DNA of 64,000 nt, from positions 1-64,000 of the forward strand of contig JARKIF010000032.1 in NCBI GenBank assembly GCA_029378245.1, given 5' to 3'. The notes under the pieces are model-generated. The model ran no database searches and was not told where the DNA came from. It worked only from the letters and a program-made list of their open reading frames with translations. This DNA is from Roridomyces roridus. Lineage: Eukaryota > Basidiomycota > Agaricomycetes > Agaricales > Mycenaceae. Shown piece by piece: positions 35,292-46,699 of the stretch (position 1 is its first letter; the number at the start of each line of letters is the position of its first letter). The position numbers were made by a program, and so were the translations under genes.

Positions 35292-36962
35292 ATGACCCAA
35301 GATAAGTTCTCGGTCGCTATCGTCGGGGGCGGCTTGTGCGGGGTCGCATGCGCAGTTGGACTCTTGAAACTGGGCATCAAATCGACCGTCTTTGAAGCCA
35401 CGGTACGCATATCCAAGTATCGCGGCTAAACTCTAGTCCGACGCGTCTTTAGCCCAAATTCGGTGAAGTCGGCGCGGGAGTAGGATTAGGTGCGGTGTAC
35501 CCTCTTGGATTTCGCGCCTCTCATCATAAACCAGGCCCGAATGCACTCCGCGCGCTCGAAGGCTTGGGGATATTGGATGCAGTCATGGCTCGCGTCGAAG
35601 ACAAGGAGTTTGCCGATCGGCGATCGTTGTTCGTGTCTGGTCATGGTACCCATGAGACGGTTTACGATTACGAAAACAGCGTCAGACTTTTGGCCACTCG
35701 CTTGATTCATTCTTTACCTTTTTCAGACCGAATGGACTGTGGCGGACGCTGGGTTGGCAATACATAGGCAAGTGCATCCGCATCCGTTCGTGAATCTGTA
35801 TGGGAACCGCATCACACAGAGCCGCCTTCTTGGACGCCCTCGTCCCTTTACTGGACCCTCAAACGACCCAATTCAATAAACGCTGTTCTTCGATAACGAC
35901 GCTTCCTTCTGGCGTCCACCGCATCCATTTCACCGACGGAACAACACACGACGCTGATCTCGTCGTCGGCGCGGACGGCATCAGAAGCACTACCCGCGGC
36001 GCCGTCGTGGATGAATCGGCCGCCGACAAGCTTCTTCAATTCACGAACACTGTTGCCTATCGCGGACTAGTGCCGACGGAGGCACTCGTACGAGATGGCC
36101 TGAAAACAGATCTCACCAAGCGCCTACATATGTTTCTCGGAATCGATAAAGTGAGTGGACGCGGTTGCCGTCACCATGGTTCCTACTCATGCCCAGAGCA
36201 GCACCTAGTCGTCTTCCCTATCAAATCCGGCAAAATTGTATGTGCATTCCTTTCTTCTATTTGCCTTTTCTGTGACCCCTGGTTTAATATTCGATTCATA
36301 ATCAGATCAATATAGTGGCCTTTAGTACCGACAATAGCGTCCCAGTCGGATCGGTGGCCGTTCCTGGCCCTTGGGTCCAGCCTGTCCCTCAGCAGGAGCT
36401 CCTGGACGAGTACGCAGGATGGGGACCAGACGTGAGGATCATGCTCAACCACATGAAGACGCCCAGCAAATGGTTCATTCACGCGCTTAAACCCCTCGAC
36501 ACTTTCATTCGTGGCAGAATCGCGCTCGTCGGTGACGCAGTATGTTTACTCCAAGGCAATTTCTTTTCCTTATTAACATTGGACAGGCGCATTCGATGTG
36601 TCCCCATCTGGGTTCGGGGGTCGGACAAGGCTTTGAAGACGTTTATGTGCTATGTCAATTGCTCGCACACCCGTCTACGAATTTGTCCAATCTCGAGGTG
36701 GGGTGATTATTCACTCAGACTGTCGTCCTGTTGACCTTGCAACCAGGATGTCCTCCGCGCATACGATACGGTCCGGCGTCCGCGTGCCAATATGGTATTG
36801 GAGCGGAGTTTTCGGGCGGGGGTGATCTACGAGTCGTTCGGGAAGCCCGGATACGGGTTACAAGACATGGAGGGACACCTGGCGGGGATCTGGGAGCCAA
36901 TTTGGCGGCATGACCTATCGGGCGATATTTCGACTGCGATGGCGGCTCTGAGTGCATCCTGA
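35292..36962 (+). CDS. FAD-dependent monooxygenase, salicylate-hydroxylase-like
   Basis: Spliced product starts MTQDKFSVAIVGGGLCGVAC, with the Rossmann FAD motif GxGxxG-like VGGGLCGVA. GEVGAGVGLGPNALRALEGL (substrate/flavin contact), IHRAAFLDALVPLL, the DG motif LVVGADGIRSTTR, and the second FAD motif IRGRIALVGDAAHSMCPHLG follow, then SGVGQGFEDVYVLCQLLA and LRAYDTVRRPRANMV. Group A aromatic-ring hydroxylase; the substrate is unknown, likely a salicylate- or polyketide-like aromatic, using NAD(P)H and oxygen. Eight or so short introns, one (35768-35819) with a GC donor. The ends and all motifs are present, so it looks functional. Confidence 0.88.
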
Positions 36963-37487
36963 CGACAAACCACTATGTGATACAGCCAGCGAGTGAAATG
37001 GTTTGCATCCGAATCCTGACAGCTATCGCGGCTCCTTCAGATACTAGCAACGATAACAAGGCCTTGGTAACGAAGGACCGGACCGACGTTGACCAAGGTG
37101 AAATGCTGCCATGGAAGTAATTCGTATGATTGTCCAACTTCATCGGGTTGCGTCGTGAGGCACTTCACCCGGTTTTTGCAACGAGCGAAGATCCATCGCG
37201 GGTTTCAAGGGCGTGGGGATCATCTTGGTGTCCCACCGACAACCCGACGTCGACCCCCGTCGCCACGTGGTATTTATTTCTGGAATTTTCATTATTTTCG
37301 GGAATTAACAGCAGTCTGCTGGCGGCCACAAGAGCGCGCACTATTGCTGTATTCGAACAATGGTGGTTCCAGAGGGGTTTATGGCGATCCTTGTACAATG
37401 TGCCGCGTGGCGGAGCCGTCTTGTATTTTTGACAACAATGCAAAATGATGGCTTTCCTTATATGGTCCCTCTTCTACTCTCCCATCT
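36963..37487. other. Intergenic stretch, no gene seen
   Basis: About 525 bp between the monooxygenase stop and the TATA box of the DUF7330 gene. Only short overlapping frames in several registers; no repeat or RNA gene recognised. Confidence 0.4.
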
Positions 37488-37496
37488 TATATAAAA
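37488..37496 (+). promoter_or_regulatory. TATA box of the DUF7330 gene
   Basis: TATATAAAA lies 50 bp before the ATG at 37538, with a pyrimidine-rich leader between. Confidence 0.55.
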
Positions 37497-37537
37497 TCCG
37501 TCTGCTCCCTTCACGCCCACTGCCCTCCTCTCATATC

Positions 37538-38203
37538 ATGTCCTTCTCTGACCACTCCACGATCTCTTTCGAGAAGCAAAACCTCATCCAAGCCCCGACT
37601 GGCACCCATAAAGTCAGATACACAGGGGAAGACTGGGATTTCTTTTTCAATGCCCCCAAACCAGTCGACCTCTCCCTCGTCCTGCCTCACCATCGTGCCC
37701 GCTCGCAGCCAATCGATCATCACTTTGGCATGTTCGTAGTGAACGACACACATCCCATGAAGCTCAAAGTCGTACGTCGCTACCCCTAAAACCCATCCCA
37801 ACTGATCACTGACCCACAACTCTTTGCACAGTGCCGGAGCTACTGCCGCGCTAAATTCCAGCTGGAAGTCCGCGCGTCCTCATCGGATGTGACGATATGG
37901 CTACCGAGCGACTTTCGCGGCGCCATCCACTGCCCGCGCACCGCCACGTTCTCCGCGGGTTTCATCAACCGCATCATGGAGAACATTCGCTTGAACGAGT
38001 CCATGGCCCCGGAGCAGCTCACCCCGCCAGACGAGGACGAGGTCGTTGTGTCAACCTCTGGCAACGTCTCGTTCCGGATGTGGGATGTGCAGACCGGCAC
38101 GCCAGAGAACACGCACAAGGAGACCTTCAAGCGCTTGTTCTGCTGCGCGCGCAAGTCCCCCGAGACTGCTGCCCATGACTGGGACTTCTTGCTCGAGAAT
38201 TGA
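37538..38203 (+). CDS. DUF7330-like cytosolic protein
   Basis: Two exons, joined across a 62-nt intron beginning GTACGT after HPMKLKV (donor near 37769). The first exon has SFSDHSTISFEKQNLIQAPT. The second gives CRSYCRAKFQLEVRASSSDV, then TIWLPSDFRGAIHCPRTATF, SAGFINRIMENIRLNE, SGNVSFRMWDVQTGTPEN and LFCCARKSPE. The pattern LPSDFRG-IH near a short beta-sheet block and W-D-V-x-T-G-T-P matches a mushroom-restricted family seen as DUF7330, which has no assigned function. No signal peptide or membrane segment. Confidence 0.7.
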
Positions 38204-38529
38204 GCTTGCCCACACCCCTTACTTCGCCTTCTCTTCATACCCACTCTTTTTTTTACATACACTGCTTCGTTCCGTCACCATCACCCTCTTACACGCGCAA
38301 TTCTCGCACTCACGCACTGTAGCAATACCATGGCCTCGTCGTATATTACCATTCCCCACCACCACCTGTAGCACCAACGTCCATATCCATATATCTAAAA
38401 GCTAGTCTTTCATGTCCAAATAATGCGTATGCATATGCGTTCTATAACATTCGAGTCGAGACAGTCTTGAGTCCTGAGTACAGGTTGGTGGTCGAGCTGC
38501 AAAGGTGTATCATAGAGGCATGAAGGACA

Positions 38530-39077
38530 CTATATAGCGATTCGTCGCCAGCCTGCGACCTGGGCGCATTGGCCCATTCGAACCTGGAAAACTTTGTGTG
38601 ATGAGAGTGCCTTCAGATATTTCAAGACCTGCTCCCCGTGAGCACGCTGTTCATGATATGTCCTCATCACTTGCTGGGCACAGCGGCCGTTGAGCGATTG
38701 GGACTCATTCAGAATAGCCCAGATTGTAGTGCTCAAGAGACCCTGAAAGGATGAGAATCAACATTTTCCATGCAGGCGGGTGAGGTAACGCTAGGGATTC
38801 TCCGCCGCAGCACTTTTGACTTGCAGGTGAAACGACTCGTTAGTAGAACTTGGTAAGTCCAACGCATATAAATTGAGTGGGCTCCGCATGGCACCATCTC
38901 CAGAAGCCCCGCACAAGACCGGCGGTATTGCGTTACAGCTTGAGGTATCACTATCAGCGACCCCCTCTCGGCCTCGACGAGGTCAAAATTAGCCCCTTGG
39001 CGTTCGAGGCGACTCCTTTGATGTGCTAGCGCAGTGATCCATTGTGAAGACATCCACGGTACATGCCGACTTCTCAC
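38530..39077 (-). CDS. Possible hypothetical gene, weak
   Basis: Minus-strand reading gives two plausible exons: SSQWITALAHQRSRLERQGA with NFDLVEAERGSLIVIPQAVT (38733-39077) and STTIWAILNESQSLNGRCAQ with YHEQRAHGEQVLKYLKALSS (38530-38736). No start or splice solution is clear, and no family is recognised. It could be a decayed gene next to the segmental duplication. Confidence 0.25.
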
Positions 39078-39510
39078 TTGACTTCGTTAGCCAGCGGCAA
39101 GAGATATCAACCTTGAGAGGCTGAGAGTAGCGGCCCGTCACTAGCCACTGGTCATCGAGTGAAAGAGGATCGTTGGTCCCTGGGAGTAGTAACAGCTTTT
39201 AGCCCTAGAGGGCACAACGACATCGACAGCGCAAGGAACGAGGTGATTGCCAGGTCTTGGTGTCATCTTATTGAAGGAAGGAGATATGGTTCCAATTGCG
39301 AGTCTGCGGTGAATGGTTCACTTGAGAGCCAGTTTGATCTCCCATCACTCAACGTCGTCTCTTCATCCCACTCACCTACAAAATGAACCACTCGAATACG
39401 CGTCTTAGCGCGTCCAAGTCACGTCTAATGCCCTCCCGATAACTCCGATGCCTCCATTCTTACGGGGTGGACCGGGATTTTTCAAACACGCGCAAATGGA
39501 TCGAGCTTTC

Positions 39511-39519
39511 CATAAAAGG
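39511..39519 (+). promoter_or_regulatory. TATA-like box of leader transcript, copy A
   Basis: CATAAAAGG, kept in copy B at 46672-46680 in the same context (followed by CAGCCACTCTCCAGAGCTCT). It lies 109 bp upstream of the first donor of the array. Confidence 0.4.
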
Positions 39520-39539
39520 CGGGAGAGCGTCAGCCACTC

Positions 39540-40610
39540 TCCAGAGCTCTGTCTCTAACCACCACCATCTTCTCTTGGGTTCCCCACCCGCCCCGTTCGT
39601 CTCCACTCGCTCCTCGCCGTCTCGCCCTGTGAGTAGCACACAGCAGCCCTTCCCGCTCCTGCTAACTCTCTTCCCCAGTGCTGTCGTCGCCCCCTTGCTA
39701 GGCGCACAATGGCTTGACTCGCTCGCTCCTCATCGCCTCACCTTGTGAGTCTGGCTCATCTTGTACCTCGCTAAAGCTAACTCGTTTGCTCAGTGTCGCC
39801 GTCGCCCCCTCTACTAGACGTGTGCATCGGCTTCCCTCATCCGCTCTTCACCACCTCGCCTTGTAAGTATCGCTCAGTTATTTGTCGTCCAAGATAACTC
39901 ACCCATTCAGTGCGCTGTCGACCCCCTCTACTAGACACACATCGGCGAGGACCCTTTCCATTGGTGTTTGACTGGTATGTTCTCTCGCTGTCGCTACTCA
40001 ATCTGTGTCTCAACCCACTTTCAGTTCCTCCGCGTCACCCCCTCCACGACTCGCTGCAGTTTTTCCGACGCGACATCCCATCCACGCAAACCACGCCGCA
40101 ATACTTCAGTATATTCACTCTCCACGCGCTACCTCTTCTCCCCGGCTCGTCAATTCGGATTCGAGTAGCGTCAAGACACCGGTGTCGCTGCGTGCGAGAT
40201 GGATGGACCCAGCGTCGACGGAAAGACTTGGTCGTTTGAACCCTGTCGCCCCGGTGTCTTCACTGCGTCCTTGCCTCGCCAGTTTTCACTCACGTTCATG
40301 CCCCCCTCTCGGTTCCTCGCCTTTCACCCTCGGTTCATGTGCTCGCCAAGATGGGATTCAACGCGTGAGCAACTTGGTGGACACCACTGCGTGCGAGATG
40401 GATGGGCGTAGTTGCGACGGATATACTTGGGTCCAGAACATCTCGATACCAGTCGCCCCGGTGTCCCCTCTACGCACTTGCCTCGCCAGCGTGCGATACG
40501 ACGACGACAACAGCCACCTCCGACACGATACCAACTCGTCAACAAGCAGGACGCCGGCCACGGGGACGGACGCGCCACTACTCGCGCAGTGTCTTTGCTG
40601 GGTTGTTTAG
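39540..40610 (+). ncRNA. Candidate spliced non-coding leader transcript, copy A
   Basis: Four intron-like segments follow one another: 39629-39678, 39745-39793, 39863-39910 and 39975-40024 (50, 49, 48 and 50 nt). Donors are GTGAGT, GTGAGT, GTAAGT and GTATGT; each ends in CAG or CCAG after a branch-like CTAAC, TAAC or CAAC. The intervening pieces of 66, 69 and 64 nt are diverged repeats of one another (CGTCGCCCCC and TACTAGAC cores). Copy B keeps all intron lengths, but its pieces are 66, 67 and 65 nt, so no reading frame is preserved. A plus ORF at 40005-40610 is broken in copy B. Transcript limits are guessed. Confidence 0.4.
40193..40420 (+). repeat. TGCGAGATGGATGG-unit repeats, copy A (two units)
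   Basis: The motif TGCGAGATGGATGG occurs at 40193 and 40392, 199 bp apart. Each is followed by a GACGGA-(A/T)-A-ACTTGG-like core and a CGCCCCGG-TGTC stretch. Copy B has three units. Confidence 0.7.
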
Positions 40611-41350
40611 GGTTTCTGCTGTCGCGTCGTCCTCGTCGTCCACCAAGATACGTTCTGCCATCTCGACTCGAGGCTTACCTTACGCCGAGAAGGCACCTCT
40701 CCCCCCCGCCATGTCCTGGGTATCCATCCGAGTCGTAGAATAGTTCTTTTGAATGAAACTTTGCTGCTGTACTTGGAATTCGAGTGGACTGTTCTTCGCC
40801 AGGTCGATGACCCGCCCACCTCTCCTCCCACCTAGATACTCCAATGAAGAGATGGGGCTGCGTTATCACGCGTTATTATGGCGTATTTAGGCAAGTGGTC
40901 AACGTGATCGTGCACCACATCCACGTCCCTCATATTCTGCTCGCCCAAGCTCGCTCACTACCGCGTTTCCGCCGACTAGGAAGCAGGAAAATGGACTCGG
41001 TGAATGGTCCTTCGACGTCGGCAAATTATTGGAAACGTCCTCCGAAAGTTGCCCCACACTGCGCGCCGTTCCAACTGTTTTTCAAGACCCGGAGTTGAGG
41101 CGAACCGAAGGAAATGGACAAGAAATGGACGTGTCGAATTTTGCACACGACAGGCAAAGTGCCTATTTGGCATTGAAGTTACGTTCTGGCGAAACCAAGT
41201 CCATATGCGCTGTCTTCCACTCTCCACCATGAATTCATTCGTCGGCGTCAATCTCTTTCATAGTTTGCTCTTCTCTTCCTTCCGGTCTTCAAAATCATCT
41301 TCTCTGTCTCTTCAGTGGAGCAACTGAACGTGATGGACGAATGCTTTGGA

Positions 41351-41357
41351 TATAAAA
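41351..41357 (+). promoter_or_regulatory. TATA box of secreted gene, copy A
   Basis: TATAAAA followed by GGCCGG, 52 bp before the ATG at 41403. The same core stands before the copy B gene. Confidence 0.65.
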
Positions 41358-41402
41358 GGCCGGTTATACCAGTCTTTCTTATTCAACACCTCTTTCTCCA
41401 GC

Positions 41403-42561
41403 ATGGTGCGCAAGCGTGAGTGTCCAGTACCATCTCAACTATTCGTTTGACAAACGACTGCTCTTAGTTTTCGTTACCCTCGCCTTTGCTGCGTTGTCCG
41501 TCTTCCCCCGTATCTCAGCGCTCGACTTTGATGCGTCGACTTGGATTTGGACCAATGAAGTGTCTGGCGGCAACGCCCCCGTGGGCAGTCGCGCCTTCCG
41601 CAAAGATTTCGTCGCACCGCTCGGCAAAACGCCTGTTCAGGCGGACATCATCATGACGGCGGACAATAGCTTCACGCTCTATGTCAACGGCATCTCAGTT
41701 GGCGGCGGGGGCGACTTGCACTTTGCAGAGCGTTTCTGTGTGCCTCTATGCTCCTGCCTCAATGTCTTTGCAGTTACAGCTACCAACGGCGCCACCACCC
41801 CGAACCCCGCTGGACTCCTCGCGGCCATCCAGATCACCTACAGCGACGGTACCACCAGTACAATCGTCTCAGACACCACCTGGCGATACTCGATCAGCGT
41901 ACCCAGCGGTTACGAACAGCTGACCTTCGACGACAACAGCTGGCCGCCAGCCATCGCAGAGGGTGCATATGGTGTCAGCCCTTGGGGTCAGATAACTATT
42001 CCCTCCAACCCGCCCGTCCTGTCGCTTTCCAACGCCGACTGGATCTGGACGAGCGAAGTCTCTGGTGGGAATGCGCCCATTGGCAACCGCGCCTTCCGCC
42101 GGACATACACCCCTCCTCCCGGTCAGACCCCCACCTCCGCAACCGTTATCATAGTTGCCGACAATGCCTACACGCTCTACGTTAATGGCATCCTGATTGG
42201 GTCTGGCACGGACTTCCACACTGCGCAGACCTACACCATTTCCCTCGCCCCTGCGAATGAGACGGTGTTTGCTGTCTTTGCGCAGAACGCGGATGTCGTT
42301 CCCAACCCCGCTGGGCTGCTCGCTGCGATTGAGATTAACACCGCGAACTGCAACTGCACTGCTGGAGTTATGTTTGTCACCGATGGAGGTTGGAAGTCAA
42401 ACACGGGGACTCCTGCTGGGTTCCAGCTACCGGGATACGACGACTCGACCTGGCCTGCTGCGACGGTCGAGGGCGCCTTTGGGATTGCGCCCTGGGGCAA
42501 GGTCGCTGTCGGAGGTGCTGGGCCGGCCACTCCTATTGGTGGTGCGCCGCTTGGTTTGTAG
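41403..42561 (+). CDS. Secreted tandem beta-sandwich (lectin-like) protein, copy A
   Basis: Two exons (41403-41415 and 41468-42561) give 368 residues. The 13-nt first exon joins to make the signal peptide MVRKLFVTLAFAALSVFPRI(SA). Two repeats of about 165 residues follow, each opening WIWT-(N/S)-EVSGGNAP and containing RAFR, DN-(S/A)-(F/Y)-TLYVNGI, NPAGLLAAI, a D-(T/G)-(T/G)-W-(R/K) turn, a DD-S-TW or DDNSWP motif and PWG. This resembles the galactose-binding-like N-terminal domain of alpha-L-rhamnosidases, so extracellular sugar binding is inferred; no catalytic domain is attached. The second repeat carries an NCNC motif absent from the first. The ORF upstream of the intron, if unspliced, would lack a signal peptide. 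Confidence 0.75.
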
Positions 42562-42845
42562 ACAGCAATTTTCTCAGTGTTGGCATTGCTACCCTCCTTA
42601 TTCCTTACTCTCCTTACGCACACTGTTCTTTCGACACTGTCGATTGGAATTACATACGTCTTATAATATATTGCTTTGCTTTGAAAACACGGCGATGAGC
42701 ACTCTGAACGACTCGAATCTACTCTGGCATATTTCCATTCATGCAGCCAAACACTTTTCCATCGTAGGTCTCGCCGAGAACAAACGTGCAAGCGGTGGCA
42801 CGGGGAACACTGAGAAGAGAAGCAACGGAGATGCGCGACGTTGGT

Positions 42846-43845
42846 CTATGAAATGGCATGAGGAATACTAGGAATGACTGGAAAGACGAATGCATACATA
42901 AGAGAACTTTTAGAGCGTTTGAGATGCATGGTCTTCAGTTCAATCCGGGGGAGCTTCTCAGGGACCTGGACCGGTGAGGGTGGTATGCTCAGTTCATCGG
43001 CATCCTGCTTTTCGCAGGGGCTCGAGGTAGGGTAAAATTGCGCGCGTGTCGACTTGTGGGTTGAGAAAAACACTGATGGAGAAGGAGGGGCATCTAGCAG
43101 GGTTGGAGATGCGAGCGTGAGTGTGGGCTCAGGCTGAATAGTGCGTGCCCGTTTCATGGGTCTTTCGACTTCGGTGAAGGATGCATCGTGAAGTTCAGTG
43201 TCGAGAGAGCGTTTGAGAGTGTTCAGTACGATCGGTTTTTTCGGAGAGATGCATTTTTTCAACGATATTTCTTCTTCAGAAGCTTGGATTCTGCTGGGGT
43301 CGAATCGGTCTGGAACAGCCGGTCACTCGCCTACTTGAAAGGGGAGGGGAGGGGCCATACCGTCGAGGGTGTAGTTAGCCACAGGAATTTGTATGTTGGC
43401 AGATATAGAATTGGCTATCCAGAGTGCATGGCGGACCTAGATGAAGGCGTTCCAGCCGAGAGATGAGGGAAAACAAAGATCGTACGATGAGAGATCGGGA
43501 AAGTAGCCTGCACGTTGTCAGAAGAGCAATTGGAGGCGCTCAGACTGCTTACTCTTTCAGCCAAGGGTCCTGGGGCCCGGCGCAGAAGAAGAAACGCGCT
43601 CGAGCAAAGTCTTGCTTTGAGTGGGTCAGCGAGCCACCGTGTTTGACCCAAGCGAAGCGCAGGGACGCGTCAACCGAGGGGCTGAAGCATGCTGGCAGTG
43701 GATTCAGACGAAACAAATCGAAAAAGACGCGTTTGGCCGACCTCGACCGGAGAACAGCATTGTCTTTGTGGATGAGATGAAGTGTGACACTCTTGTGACA
43801 TCCTCTCTTGTCCGCTCCTTCCTTCTCGTTTCTCTGAGCATTCAA
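42846..43845 (-). CDS. Candidate BRCT-domain nuclear protein
   Basis: Exons read FSPSVDASLRFAWVKHGGSL, THSKQDFARARFFFCAGPQD, then VRHALWIANSISANIQIPVA-NYTLDD and DRFDPSRIQASEEEISLKKC, ending in a Ser/Pro-rich basic region (PMKRARTIQPEPT). The order KHGG-(loop)-FFFCAG then a Trp followed by I-P-V-x-x-Y-x-L-D-D is like a BRCT repeat with its Trp and the usual trailing LDD. A role in DNA damage response or telomere binding is a guess. Start and middle joins (43440-43560) are uncertain. Confidence 0.4.
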
Positions 43846-45071
43846 CGCATCTACGTCTCTGCACCGAAACCTCCTTCCAAGACTACATTATCCAGCAAAC
43901 GCATAGAAAACGCCGTGCCTGGCTAGACAGTACTAGTATGCCGTGAGCACTCCATCTGTGTCTACTACTCCTTTCATGACCTCGCCTAGGTAGAATCGCC
44001 TCTCAATGGCCCTCGCCACTCAAATTATGTTCCTTCAACGCCTGCAGCAACTCTCCAATACCGCAATCGACTCAGTTTGCTGCACATTTGCTCGTCTCGC
44101 CTAGGTCCAATGTATTTCGTCCCGCGTTCCCTACTCTTACGTGCCTTTATCTCTCTAGGTCCAACGGTGATGACTCTACGAACGCTGTGTCCCAAATCCC
44201 CTCAGAGCAATACGTGCCAGCGCTAGCGGCAGGGAAAATGCCCGCCGGTTGTTTGCCCACGTCCGCGGTTCTTGGTGTTCTGAAAGGGCGTGCAAGCACC
44301 ATCCGTGCCGGGTCGTCCTGAGTGGAGCACACTATTTCCCTGCCGCAGTTGACTGGACTCCACCGCGCTGGACAATGATAATTCTGCAGGCGTCGGTGGT
44401 TGACCAGGTTGTTCTGAGCGTGGTGCTAGGGCGCAGCGTTCCGAGTTTGATCCATCACCACCACTGCGACTTTCGACGGCCACCTCGACGCTTCAGTGTA
44501 TACTTAGTGATATCTCGTCGTGTCTTGAGTCTCGTGATCGTTCTCAATAAATTACTCGATACAAATTACGTCTCACGGAATCCTCCACATTGCAAGTCCA
44601 CTTCGCTCCTTGACAATCTCCTTCTTTACTTCGTCTGTTCCCGCTGCGTACGGCTGATGCGACGAGCAGCGCAAGCGCCGATTTGAGTGTCTTCCGCCCG
44701 TCCACATCGCCAGTGAGATACTCGAACAGAACATTCACGATCCGACGGCCGTTGCCCTTTACTTCGGAAGAGTCGGGAAGACGATGACGACGATACGAAC
44801 AAACTCTGCACGCGGTGGCTGAGATGGCCTGGCCGAAGGAAAGGCCTCAAATTCGTTCAAACGTCGATATCTCTGCAGGGAAATGTGAAATTCTGGTGCT
44901 CTTTTATCCTGCGAGTGTGGTTCACTCAAAATATGATTTCTGAGAAAGGGGCTGCCGGTACACGATCGGACTGGCGATCTCGCAACGAACAAGTCGAAGT
45001 ATGACAACCTGTAATGACGCCCGGTCCAGCCGAGCCGGGCGAGGCGTGTACTACGTATGCCGGTCGGTAGA
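43846..45071. other. Mostly non-coding stretch
   Basis: About 1.2 kb. A minus-strand frame at 44544-44738 reads NVLFEYLTGDVDGRKTLKSA and LALLVASAVRSGNRRSKEGD and continues open upstream to about 44830, which might be a small gene or gene remnant. The plus strand shows only short frames. CGCCTAGGT occurs twice (near 43983 and 44098). Nothing else recognised. Confidence 0.35.
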
Positions 45072-45080
45072 TATATAAAA
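45072..45080 (+). promoter_or_regulatory. TATA box of the SDR gene
   Basis: TATATAAAA, 36 bp upstream of the ATG at 45108. Confidence 0.55.
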
Positions 45081-45107
45081 AGTGTGTGCGAGTGGATGGA
45101 TTGGATA

Positions 45108-46057
45108 ATGGTTTTCAATCCTACGACAGATATTCCAGACCTTGCCGGGAAATACATCCTCATCACTGGCGGTTCATGCTTGTTTTTTCGTCTGGGAGCC
45201 ATTTTTGCTGACAATTTGGCATAAAATTAGGGACCGCTGGTATTGGGAAAGAATCGGTTCGCGCCTTGGCAAAGCACAATCCAGAGTGCATATATTTTAC
45301 TGGCCGGGATTCTAAACGGGCAGACGAGATCATCGCAGAGACCAAGTCGTCCAAAGTCGTGTTTCTGGAATGCGACCTGACCTCTCTAGCTTCAGTCCAG
45401 GCGATGGCGCAGAAAGTCATATCGGAGACCGACCGTCTCGATGTTTTGATGTGCAACGCGGGAGTGATGAATGTCGCGCCTGCATTGACAAAAGACGGGT
45501 TCGAGGTTCACTTCGGCATTAACCACATGGCTCCCCTGCTCATAAAACTCCTTCTCCCAACACTCCTCCGCACTGCAGAGGCACCTGGCTCGGACGTGCG
45601 CATCGTTTCCTTGAGCTCTCAGGGCTTCGTCACACACCCGGGAGGAGGCATCATCTTCAAGGACCTCAAGACGACACAGGGCTCTGGAATCGTCCAAGCG
45701 CAGCGCTATGGCCAGAGCAAACTGGCGAACCTTCTCTATGCCGTAGAGCTAGCGAGAAGATACCCCCAGATTACATCCGTGTCGATTCATCCTGGCGTCG
45801 TCCGGACGGGTCTGGTGTCGGGCCAGGGGATGTTTTCAAAAGCCCTCATCTACATCACTAATCCTCTATCGACGATGACGCCTGTGGATGGTGCCCGAAA
45901 CCAGTTGTGGGTAGCGACGGCAGACAAGCAGAGCATAATCAATGGAGAGTATTATGAGCCAGTTGGGAAGCGAGGGAAACATGCGCGGAAATCCAGAGAC
46001 GTTGCGCTTGCAGGGAAGCTGTGGGATTGGACGGAGAACGAGTTGGGTAGTTTCTAA
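45108..46057 (+). CDS. Short-chain dehydrogenase/reductase
   Basis: Two exons; the intron splits the cofactor loop between ITGG and TAGIGKE. The product opens MVFNPTTDIPDLAGKYILIT, with the NAD(P)-binding TGGTAGIGKE motif, acidic CDLTSLASVQAM, NAGVMNVAPALTKDGFEVHF (NAG motif), VRIVSLSSQGF (catalytic Ser), RYGQSKLANLLY (YxxxK) and SIHPGVVRTGL. TGRD after the second strand, with Arg, suggests NADP preference. Classical SDR, near the retinol dehydrogenase/WW-oxidoreductase-like branch common in mushrooms; the substrate is unknown. It lies between the two copies of the segmental duplication and is not itself duplicated. Confidence 0.85.
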
Positions 46058-46671
46058 GTAATATTAGATCCCTTGGCGATGAAAATAATGTTTCGTAGCC
46101 CGTAAACTCGTTCCTCGGCGTCATTGGCCTCAAAACAGGGCCAGGGTGACTGGAGGCGTTTTCTTCGCCGTTCGTCGATCTCTCCTACAGTTCAACTAGC
46201 AGTCACCGTTTTCCAGTTGCCAAGTATCAAGGCTGGAAACACTACAGCCGGACCCGAGTGTTTCAGTAGTCGTCTGAGCTGCGGAACTCTGGCATGGCTT
46301 GAACCCGGAGTGGTGTTGATTACTTATACCGATGACGGGGAGCCTTTTCTCGTGTTCAAAGGCCGAGAAAAGTAGTCTTCCAGTGGGTTGCGGTCTGGCT
46401 GCATTGAAGGAGGGAGCTACGCAGGAGGGAGAGTCATACAATTGCGAGTCGAGGGTTCACGACGAGTTTGATCTTCGGTTGATCGCCGCGGCGAACACTT
46501 TGTTCGACCCAGCACTCATCCCCAGCCAGAATGAACCACTCGAATACGCGTCTTGTCGCGTCCAAGTCGCGTCTAATGCCCGCCCGATAACTCCCGACGC
46601 CTCCATTCTTCCGGAGCGGATCTAATTTCTCTCCATTTCTCTGCCAACACGCGCAAATGAATCGAGTTCTC

Positions 46672-46680
46672 CATAAAAGG
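46672..46680 (+). promoter_or_regulatory. TATA-like box of leader transcript, copy B
   Basis: CATAAAAGG, in the same context as 39511-39519, 113 bp before the first donor. Confidence 0.4.
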
Positions 46681-46699
46681 CGGCAGAGCGTGTCAGCCA

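Larger units (their letters stand above)
39264..42745 (+). repeat. Segmental duplication, copy A
   Basis: Aligned by eye to copy B at 46403-50630. Shared landmarks in order: GAATGAACCACTCGAATACG near 39381, a CATAAAAGG box, the four-intron leader array, the TGCGAGATGGATGG units, the TATA box, the two-exon secreted gene, and a common 3' end (ACACGGCGATGAGCA, near 42686). Similarity is high in the protein gene and patchy in the leader. Copy A lacks the MITE and the gene relic found in copy B. Confidence 0.8.

Noticed and set aside
40005..40610. 201-codon plus-strand ORF in the copy A leader
   Set aside because: In copy B the same stretch has a stop and frame changes, so the frame is not conserved. 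It is Ser/Pro/Arg-rich with no family features.
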